From positions 1 to 10,597 of the forward strand of contig PCYF01000024.1 of NCBI GenBank assembly GCA_002762915.1: DNA of 10,597 nt, read 5' to 3'. This stretch comes from Candidatus Woesearchaeota archaeon CG10_big_fil_rev_8_21_14_0_10_32_9 (GTDB taxonomy: Archaea; Nanobdellota; Nanobdellia; Woesearchaeales; 21-14-0-10-32-9). The notes beneath the pieces are model-generated. The model did not search any database, was not told the origin of the DNA, and saw nothing but the letters and a program-made list of their open reading frames with translations. Numbering within the stretch: the stretch's first letter is position 1; each line of letters begins with the position of its first letter. Shown piece by piece: positions 5,317-10,597 of the stretch. A program made the translations under genes and the position numbers.

Positions 5317-6402
5317 ATGAAACTAAATGTATTACCAAAAGCAAGGGAAGAAATTGACAACGTTCCAGATACAGAGTATGCTCCTGATGAAAAACTTGCA
5401 AACATAAAAGCGGACTTAAGTCTTAACATTAATCCATACGGCGTTTCAAACAATGTAATGAAAAAATTAAAAGAAATCAGTAATTCTCAAATTAGTCATT
5501 ATTATATTGAAAATAAAGAATTAATAGAGAAAATTGCAGAGTATATTGGAGTAAATCCTGAAAATATTTTACTGAGCGATGGTTGTGATGGTTGCATAGA
5601 TATGATTGCAAAAACATATATAAAAAAAAACGATTCAGTGATAATACCAACTCCTACTTTTCATCGTTATGAGTTTCATACAAAAATAATGGGCGGAAAC
5701 ACAGTATTTGTACCAATGCAAAATTTTATTTTTAATGCAGAATCAATTCTTGCTGAGGCCAATAAAGTAAACGCTAGTCTTGCTTTTCTTTGCAACCCTA
5801 ACAACCCCACTGGTTTGGGAATAGATAAAGATGAAAAAATAAAATTTATTGAAAATTTTCCTGGTTTAATAGTTGTAGACGAAGCTTTAGCAGACATAAC
5901 TAAAATAAACGGTTCAAAATTAATTGATAAATATAATAATATTGTAATTGTTAGATCTTTTTCTAAAACATTTGGTTTAGCATCTTTGAGAATTGGATAC
6001 ATAATTGCGAATGTTGAAATAATTAATGAAATCAAAAAGACATCTTCTCCCTTTAGAGTGAACGGTTTAGCACAAGAACTGGCTTTGGAGGCTCTTAAAG
6101 ATACTGAACACATACAACAATCAAAATTATTTCTTCACAGTGAACGAGAATATTTGGAGAATGAACTTGATAGTTTAGGAATTCCTTATTCAAAATCTAT
6201 AACGACAAATTTTCTTGTAGATCTTGAAAAGTTTGGAAATTTCAAAAAAACCCTTGAACAATTAAAAGAAAAAGGCGTTCTTGTAACTGATGCTCGTCCG
6301 TTTGGATTATCAAAACACACATATGTACGGATTGCAGTAAGTTCAAAAGATGAAAATCGTTATTTCATAAAAATTCTTAAGGAATTAATTGAAAAAAACT
6401 AA
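5317..6402 (+). CDS. HisC-like PLP-dependent aminotransferase (class I/II fold)
   Basis: A 361-aa fold-type I PLP enzyme resembling histidinol-phosphate aminotransferases and their aromatic-aminotransferase or CobD-like relatives. Visible motifs are 'LSLNINPYG' (34-42), 'ILLSDGCDGCIDMI' (84-97), 'PTPTFHRY' (111-118), 'CNPNNPTG' (159-166, PLP-contacting N163), 'IVVDEAL' (185-191, D188 to the pyridine N), 'VRSFSKTFGLASLRIGY' (212-228, Schiff-base K217 and phosphate-binding R225) and C-terminal R338 for the substrate carboxylate. All catalytic residues are present, so it should be active. The amino donor cannot be told from sequence; no histidine or cobalamin genes are nearby. I prefer the ATG at 5317 because GAGGGTG lies 7 nt upstream; a GTG at 5311 is in frame but inside that site. 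It is divergent from a TrpRS-like gene and preceded by a Trp-rich leader ORF, so an aromatic substrate is possible. Confidence 0.85.
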   Translation: MKLNVLPKAREEIDNVPDTEYAPDEKLANIKADLSLNINPYGVSNNVMKKLKEISNSQISHYYIENKELIEKIAEYIGVNPENILLSDGCDGCIDMIAKTYIKKNDSVIIPTPTFHRYEFHTKIMGGNTVFVPMQNFIFNAESILAEANKVNASLAFLCNPNNPTGLGIDKDEKIKFIENFPGLIVVDEALADITKINGSKLIDKYNNIVIVRSFSKTFGLASLRIGYIIANVEIINEIKKTSSPFRVNGLAQELALEALKDTEHIQQSKLFLHSEREYLENELDSLGIPYSKSITTNFLVDLEKFGNFKKTLEQLKEKGVLVTDARPFGLSKHTYVRIAVSSKDENRYFIKILKELIEKN

Positions 6403-6430
6403 GAACACAAATCGAAACTTTTATTTTTTT
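6392..6430. terminator. Convergent T-tract terminators between the aminotransferase and the membrane protein
   Basis: Archaeal terminators are typically T-rich in the non-template strand, without a required hairpin. On the plus strand ACTTTTATTTTTTT (about 6417-6430) follows the aminotransferase stop by some 15 nt. On the minus strand a run of seven T (6398-6392) lies about 67 nt beyond the stop of the convergent membrane gene, inside the last codons of the aminotransferase. No strong hairpin is visible. Confidence 0.5.
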
Positions 6431-6464
6431 AATTTACAAATCTACAACAACACTAGTAATCGCA

Positions 6465-7442
6465 CTAGGAGTATAATTGTGCAACTTTTAGAAGTATTCC
6501 GAATGCCAGTACAGCTATGGCTGCAATCAATAGTTCTCCTGTAAACATTGAGTCTAAAACTAATGGAAATATTACTGGGACTGCTTGAGCAGCACTCATT
6601 TCTGACCCTGTTGATTGTGTCATCATTGTTACAAATTGATCAGTATTAGGAGGATAAGCAACTAAGTACAATTGTAATAAAATAAAAGGGACCAATATTA
6701 ATACTGCTAAGGAAATAAACAACTTAGAATATTTTTTTAAAAATTCTGCATCATTCTCACAAGTTAATCTTAAAAGGAAAGATAAAATAAGTATTATAAC
6801 ACCTTGTATAATTAATGATTGAGTAGATGTATTCATAAGTGTTTGCGAGGTCATCAAAAAAGTTTTCGTTTCAGCAGGCAACTCTTTATTATTCTCTACT
6901 AAGTTTGAAATTCCTTCACCATCTAATTGAGACATAGAGTCATTTGTGAGTTGAACAAAGAATTCTTTGTGTGTTATTTCTTCATCTATTAACTTTTTAC
7001 AAGTATCACTTACTTGAGAATAATCCATCACTTGAGTTTCTTCTGAGTTTTGAGCATCTTCACAAAATTTATCAAATTCTCCGGAGTTTACAGCTTCACA
7101 TGTTTGTAATAACTCTGTAGTTTGTTGATCTTGAGGAATCACATCAAGATTAGAACACATTTGTTTGAGAACTTTCTTTTTTTCCGCAGAACACTGTTCA
7201 AGTATTTGTTGATCTATTGATTTATTTTCTTTTATAATCTGAATTACACCAGTACACATAGTTGTAAATTTTTCATTTAATTGTTGTTTGGCTCCTGGAC
7301 TTGCATAATCATACACATTTCCCATTACACCAGGAATTTTATCAGTAAATGATCCTAAAAAGAAGGACATAAATAAGTTAATAAGTACTATAGAGAGTGC
7401 GAAATATGCTAAGAATCCACCTGCTTTTTTTATAAACGACAA
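6465..7442 (-). CDS. Hypothetical membrane protein with a six-cysteine external domain
   Basis: A 325-aa protein I do not recognise. It has an N-terminal helix (about 10-31, after a K-K), a long hydrophilic region (about 33-208), then helices at about 209-226, 243-262 and 302-320. With positive residues at K5-K6 inside, the long region would face out of the cell. It contains Cys 63, 84, 96, 115, 127 and 148 with spacings 21-12-19-12-21, a symmetric pattern that suggests disulfide-linked helical hairpins; C228 lies just after helix 2. Charged, Gln-rich sequence suggests helices or coiled coil. The start is TTG at 7442: no in-frame ATG precedes M25, an in-frame stop lies a few codons upstream, and a TATA-like CTTTAAAAA (minus strand, about 7476-7468) is about 27-30 nt upstream. 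The gene is divergent from the helicase and convergent with the aminotransferase; neither indicates its role. Confidence 0.75.
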   Translation of the reverse strand: MSFIKKAGGFLAYFALSIVLINLFMSFFLGSFTDKIPGVMGNVYDYASPGAKQQLNEKFTTMCTGVIQIIKENKSIDQQILEQCSAEKKKVLKQMCSNLDVIPQDQQTTELLQTCEAVNSGEFDKFCEDAQNSEETQVMDYSQVSDTCKKLIDEEITHKEFFVQLTNDSMSQLDGEGISNLVENNKELPAETKTFLMTSQTLMNTSTQSLIIQGVIILILSFLLRLTCENDAEFLKKYSKLFISLAVLILVPFILLQLYLVAYPPNTDQFVTMMTQSTGSEMSAAQAVPVIFPLVLDSMFTGELLIAAIAVLAFGILLKVAQLYS

Positions 7443-7508
7443 TGTAATACTTAACTAAATTGATTTGTTTTTAAAGTTTTTTGAATTTTCACTGGTCAAA
7501 TGAGATTA

Positions 7509-7540
7509 ATATTTAAAAAAGAAGCATCTTCTTAGGCATT
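7509..7540 (+). promoter_or_regulatory. Helicase promoter with an operator-like inverted repeat
   Basis: TATTTAAAAAA (TATA core 7512-7519) is centred about 26 nt before the ATG at 7541, so the mRNA should be leaderless. Between the TATA box and the start lies a perfect 6-bp inverted repeat, AAGAAG-CAT-CTTCTT (7519-7533). Its position, overlapping the region where polymerase must load, is typical for repressor sites, but no regulator is known. Confidence 0.5.
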
Positions 7541-9145
7541 ATGCTTGATATTGAAGAGATTCATGGAGATCCCGTTATTGATATTAGTTTAGATACTTTA
7601 AAATTAAATAAACAAGAATTAGTTTTTGTTAATACTAAGCGCTCAGCAGAAGCTTGTGCTGAAAAGATAGCGTCTAAAATTGATCTTTCTGATGAAGAGT
7701 TGTTTAAACTTGAAGAGATTTCTTCCAAAGTTGAAAAAGTTATTTCTCCTCCGACAAAACAATGTAAGCGTTTGGCCAGAATTCTAAAAAAAGGAGTTGC
7801 ATTTCATCATTCTGGATTACACAGTAAACAAAGAGAACTTGTTGAAGATGGTTTTAGAAGTGGTTTGATAAAAATTATTTGTTCTACTCCAACTCTTGCT
7901 GCAGGTCTTGATCTTCCTGCGTTCAGAGTTATTATTCGTGATTTAAAACGCTTTGGAGGAGGGTGGGGGATGTCATATATTCCTGTTCTTGAATATGAAC
8001 AAATGTCTGGAAGAGCCGGAAGACCTAAATATGATTCAGAAGGTCAAGCTATTTGTCTCGCTGATTCTGTTGAGGATCAAGAAAATATTTGGGAAAAGTA
8101 TGTTACAGGAGAAGCAGAGGAATTAATTTCAAAACTTGCAGTTGAACCTGTTTTAAGAATGTATGTTTTGTCTTTGGTTGCGACTGATTATGCAAATAGT
8201 GTAGAATCTTTGATGAATTTTATGAGTGAAACATTTTATGCAAAACAGTATAAAAATATGGAAAATCTTCGTTTCATTATTAATAATATTGTTGATAAAT
8301 TGGATGAATGGGAGTTTATTGAAGCGGAAAGTGAACCAACAAAAACCGAATCATCTTTTTTTACGAGTGCAAATAAACTTAAGCACGATAGAAAATTAAA
8401 AGCAACTGTTCTTGGTGCGAGAATTGCAGAATTGTACTTGGATCCTTTTACTGCAAATTATTTGTTAACCTGTATGAGAAGTGCTTCTTCTAAATCTTTC
8501 AACGAATTTGGTTTACTACAAATGATTTCTTGGACCTTAGAGCTTAGACCTCGGGTTAAAGCAAGACAAAAAGACATGGAGATGATTGAGGAGAAACTTA
8601 TTTTAGAATCAGATCTTTTAATTTCTTCAGAGCCAGATATTTATGCTGATGAATATGATGATTATTTAGATAGCGCAAAGACTGCGATGGTTTTTGAGAA
8701 TTGGATTGAAGAAATCCCTGAGGAACAAATTCTTGAGAGTCATAACGTTACTCCAGGAGAACTTAACAACAAGTTAGATCGTGCAGATTGGTTGCTTTAC
8801 TCTTGTTTTGAATTAAGTAAAATTCAAGGTTTCAGAGAAGTAAGCAATAAAATTCTTAGATTGAGAATTAGAATGAAAAATGGAATTAAAGAAGAATTGT
8901 TGCCTTTAATTAAATTAAAAAATGTTGGTAGAGCAAGGGCAAGAAAATTATTCCGTAATAAAATTAGAAATCTTGGAGATGTTAAGAAAGTTGATGTTAG
9001 TATTCTTGGAGCAATTCTTGGAGATAAATTAGCCATTGATATTAAAAAACAGGTTGGTCAAGAATTGAGTCCTGAAAAACTAAAAGTTAAACCAAATAAA
9101 AGAAAAGGACAAATCAGTCTTGGAGATTATGATGAAAGTAAATAG
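7541..9145 (+). CDS. Hel308/Ski2-type helicase lacking the RecA1 domain (C-terminal split half)
   Basis: A 534-aa superfamily 2 helicase of the Hel308 type that starts in the linker before RecA2. Present in order are motif IV 'LVFVNTKRSAEACA' (27-40), 'FHHSGLHSKQRELVEDGFRSG' in two parts (88-98, 99-108), motif V 'STPTLAAGLDLP' (115-126), motif VI 'QMSGRAGRPKYDSEG' (154-168), a winged-helix region (about 200-290), the ratchet-type helical domain beginning 'LGARIAELYLDP' (291-302), a helix-hairpin-helix 'LIKLKNVGRARARKLF' (456-471), and a PIP-box-like tail 'QISLGDY' (524-530). The Walker A and DEAD/DExH motifs and the whole first RecA domain (about 200 aa; complete Hel308 is about 700 aa) are absent. 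An in-frame stop lies at 7514-7516 and only 98 bp separate it from the divergent gene, so the missing half is not adjacent. Its own promoter and clean reading frame argue for a genuine split protein that needs a partner for ATP hydrolysis. Related proteins remodel stalled replication forks. Confidence 0.87.
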   Translation: MLDIEEIHGDPVIDISLDTLKLNKQELVFVNTKRSAEACAEKIASKIDLSDEELFKLEEISSKVEKVISPPTKQCKRLARILKKGVAFHHSGLHSKQRELVEDGFRSGLIKIICSTPTLAAGLDLPAFRVIIRDLKRFGGGWGMSYIPVLEYEQMSGRAGRPKYDSEGQAICLADSVEDQENIWEKYVTGEAEELISKLAVEPVLRMYVLSLVATDYANSVESLMNFMSETFYAKQYKNMENLRFIINNIVDKLDEWEFIEAESEPTKTESSFFTSANKLKHDRKLKATVLGARIAELYLDPFTANYLLTCMRSASSKSFNEFGLLQMISWTLELRPRVKARQKDMEMIEEKLILESDLLISSEPDIYADEYDDYLDSAKTAMVFENWIEEIPEEQILESHNVTPGELNNKLDRADWLLYSCFELSKIQGFREVSNKILRLRIRMKNGIKEELLPLIKLKNVGRARARKLFRNKIRNLGDVKKVDVSILGAILGDKLAIDIKKQVGQELSPEKLKVKPNKRKGQISLGDYDESK

Positions 9146-9147
9146 AA

Positions 9148-10098
9148 TTATTTAATTAAGAAAACATGCTTTTTATTTTCTACAATTACAACATTTCTTT
9201 CTGCAGAAACTTCTATATTTAGAGGATTTTTGCAAATAACTGATTGATATGTCTTTGGATGTAAAACTTCTAATTCCGGCCTTACTTTGGTAATTGTGGT
9301 TTTCATCTTGGTTAGAAGAACATATTTTTCTTTAAATTTAAATTGAAATGTAAACTTTTTATTTGTTTCAAGATTAAGTGTTGTTATTATTTTTCCAAAG
9401 CCAGTTATCAGTAATGTTTTATCTTGATACTCTATAACATCTCTTTCTTGAAAGTCTGGAATCATCACAAGTACATTTACCCGAAATATATCTTTACTAG
9501 TCTGATTATTATATGAGAATAGTTGCGCGTTTGCATCAACTTCTCCCCCGAAGTTTCTGATTATTTTTTGGGCAAGAGGATGCATTTTTCTTTTGTTGAT
9601 AAAGTAATAGTCTGATTCTTTTGGTTTATGTATTTCTCTATTAAGCATAACATTATTTTTAAGCATATATTTTTGTATGTATTCTCTTACGTCAGGTCTT
9701 GTATTTCTTAATTGTAGTATTCCTTCGAAATATGTTGAACCTAATTTTGCGTATTTCGGCGAGTATGTTATTTCCACTTCAACAGGAATCATGTATTCTT
9801 GATCTTGAAAGTCTACAATCATTTCCAATTTTTTTTTCATGCCGCTTTTTTCTAAAAGATTCTCATAAAACTCAAGACCGCGTATTAATTTTACACTTTG
9901 TTTCACGAATTTAGTTAGAAGTCTCTCTGATAGTTGTCTTAGATCTTCGAATTCTGACCATTTCCCTTGTATGAATACGCTTTTTGATGGACAGAGTTTT
10001 ATTTTTATGTGTTTGTGTTCAATTGTTTCTGGATTACATTCTAGACAGAATCTTCCTTTTTCAATAGTTTTTCCGCACTTTGGACAAAATTTACTCAT
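9148..10098 (-). CDS. NMD3-family ribosome-biogenesis protein
   Basis: A 316-aa archaeal homologue of eukaryotic NMD3, the 60S-subunit export adaptor. In archaea the family is thought to act in large-subunit maturation or translation control. The N-terminus has a zinc ribbon with C5-P-K-C8 and C18-L-E-C21. The family signature 'YFEGILQLRN' (123-132) follows, then 'DYYFINKRK' (163-171), 'NFGGEVDANAQLFSYN' (182-197), 'QTSKDIFRVNVLVMIPDF' (199-216) and beta-rich C-terminal sequence corresponding to the eL22/eIF5A-like region. Only one complete zinc ribbon is visible, with a lone C36 where a further one may have been. The gene converges with the helicase (2 nt between stops) and diverges from the signal peptidase gene. 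The start is supported by a TATA box 22-30 nt upstream, which predicts a leaderless message. Confidence 0.88.
   Translation of the reverse strand: MSKFCPKCGKTIEKGRFCLECNPETIEHKHIKIKLCPSKSVFIQGKWSEFEDLRQLSERLLTKFVKQSVKLIRGLEFYENLLEKSGMKKKLEMIVDFQDQEYMIPVEVEITYSPKYAKLGSTYFEGILQLRNTRPDVREYIQKYMLKNNVMLNREIHKPKESDYYFINKRKMHPLAQKIIRNFGGEVDANAQLFSYNNQTSKDIFRVNVLVMIPDFQERDVIEYQDKTLLITGFGKIITTLNLETNKKFTFQFKFKEKYVLLTKMKTTITKVRPELEVLHPKTYQSVICKNPLNIEVSAERNVVIVENKKHVFLIK
9169..9181 (+). terminator. Possible T-rich terminator of the helicase gene
   Basis: CTTTTTATTTTCT lies about 25 nt beyond the helicase stop, inside the 3' end of convergent nmd3. With only 2 nt between the two stop codons, each terminator must lie within the other gene. 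This is the only good T tract close by on the plus strand. Confidence 0.35.
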
Positions 10099-10149
10099 AT
10101 CTCTAAGAATATGAAAGAATATATAAATGTGTTTGTAGTTTTTTGTTCT
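10099..10149. promoter_or_regulatory. Bidirectional promoter with one central TATA box
   Basis: The divergent ATGs at 10098 (minus, NMD3) and 10150 (plus, signal peptidase) are separated by 51 bp with one TATA-like element, TATATAAAT (10120-10128; ATTTATATA on the other strand). Its centre is 26 bp from the first base of both start codons, the usual archaeal TATA-to-start distance, so it can serve both genes as leaderless messages. An 8-bp sequence AAGAATAT occurs twice with a 10-bp period (10105-10112 and 10115-10122) on the NMD3 side. Confidence 0.6.
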
Positions 10150-10597
10150 ATGAAGAAGAAAAAAAGAAGCGGTTTTTTGAGAAGAGTCTGGTACTTTATT
10201 TGGGAAGATGATTCCGTATTAAGTTGGCTAGTTAACATAGTTTTAGCATTCATTCTTATTAGATTTGTATTTTATCCATTAGTTGGTTTAGTAATGGGAA
10301 CTTCTTTTCCTATTGTTGCAGTTATAAGTAGCAGCATGACGCACGTTAACGGAGATAATTGGATAAATAATACAGCATATTGTCCATCGGCATGCACTCA
10401 AGAAAAATGGTATTCGCAGAAAAATATTTCTTATGCAGATTTTGAAAATTTTGGATTTAGAACTGGATTTAACAAAGGAGATATTATTTTTGTCAAAGGT
10501 TCTGATCCTTATAACATAAAAATAGGTGATGTTATTATTTTTACTGCAGATAAAAGTTATCCAATAATTCATCGTGTTGTTAATAAATTTGAAAAAA
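10150..10597 (+). CDS. Signal peptidase I, archaeal/ER type (3' end beyond window)
   Basis: The first 149 residues of a membrane-bound serine protease that removes signal peptides from exported proteins. A basic cytoplasmic N-terminus (MKKKKRSG) precedes a transmembrane segment at about 24-48. Then 'VISSSM' (58-63) carries the nucleophile, most likely S62 before M63. 'GDIIFVKG' (110-117) and 'IGDVIIF' (125-131) follow, and 'IIHRVV' (139-144) supplies H141, the His that replaces the bacterial catalytic Lys in archaeal and ER enzymes. Between the nucleophile and 'KGDIIF' there are about 45 residues containing C78, C82 and several aromatics, longer than in most family members; I believe similar insertions occur in other DPANN enzymes. 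The gene is still open at the right edge. It shares its promoter with NMD3. Confidence 0.88.
   Translation, partial: MKKKKRSGFLRRVWYFIWEDDSVLSWLVNIVLAFILIRFVFYPLVGLVMGTSFPIVAVISSSMTHVNGDNWINNTAYCPSACTQEKWYSQKNISYADFENFGFRTGFNKGDIIFVKGSDPYNIKIGDVIIFTADKSYPIIHRVVNKFEK

Noticed and set aside
5676..6113. Minus-strand ORF of 145 codons
   Set aside because: It is a shadow of the aminotransferase, whose motifs prove the plus frame.
7541..9145. Helicase as a decayed pseudogene
   Set aside because: The frame is open for 534 codons, all remaining motifs are well conserved and a well-placed TATA box exists, which fits a split gene better than decay.
10288..10572. Minus-strand ORF of 94 codons
   Set aside because: It is antisense to the signal peptidase reading frame, which carries clear catalytic motifs.

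Overview
The window looks like AT-rich DNA from a small-genome archaeon, most likely a DPANN lineage of the Woesearchaeota/Pacearchaeota type. The evidence is an archaeal-type tryptophanyl-tRNA synthetase, an NMD3 homologue, a Hel308/Ski2-type helicase segment, a Ser/His signal peptidase, and archaeal TATA boxes about 26 nt upstream of start codons, often with almost no 5' leader. The phylum is an inference; the archaeal domain is well supported. Gene density is very high and there is no gene-free stretch over 300 bp. I found no tRNA, rRNA, CRISPR or insertion sequence.

Region 1 (1-5027, mostly minus strand) is the unusual part. It holds four class I aminoacyl-tRNA synthetase-like genes and one M28-peptidase-like gene. 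Reading with transcription, a divergent TrpRS-family protein (477 aa, HIGH-like and KMSKS-like motifs kept) is followed by a 341-aa protein that aligns by eye with the TyrRS/TrpRS catalytic fold but has lost HIGH. Next, after a gene for a four-helix membrane protein on the other strand, come a 336-aa paralogue of the HIGH-less protein, an M28-fold protein missing most metal ligands, and a second TrpRS cut off by the window edge. The last three genes are 1-2 nt apart and surely co-transcribed. Two catalytically competent-looking synthetases packed with three apparently degenerate enzymes suggest a multi-subunit assembly or a specialised aminoacyl-tRNA/amino-acid pathway that I do not recognise.

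Region 2 (5028-6464) has divergent promoters and a HisC-like PLP aminotransferase on the plus strand. A TATA box lies exactly where it would make a 32-codon ORF leaderless. That ORF ends in W-S-W-Q-stop, 38 nt before the aminotransferase, and small competing RNA stems follow it. It resembles a tryptophan-sensing leader peptide.

Region 3 (6465-10597) contains a membrane protein with a six-cysteine external domain, a Hel308-type helicase lacking the whole first RecA domain but having its own promoter, an NMD3 homologue, and the start of a signal peptidase I gene. The last two diverge from a single TATA element placed 26 bp from each start codon.
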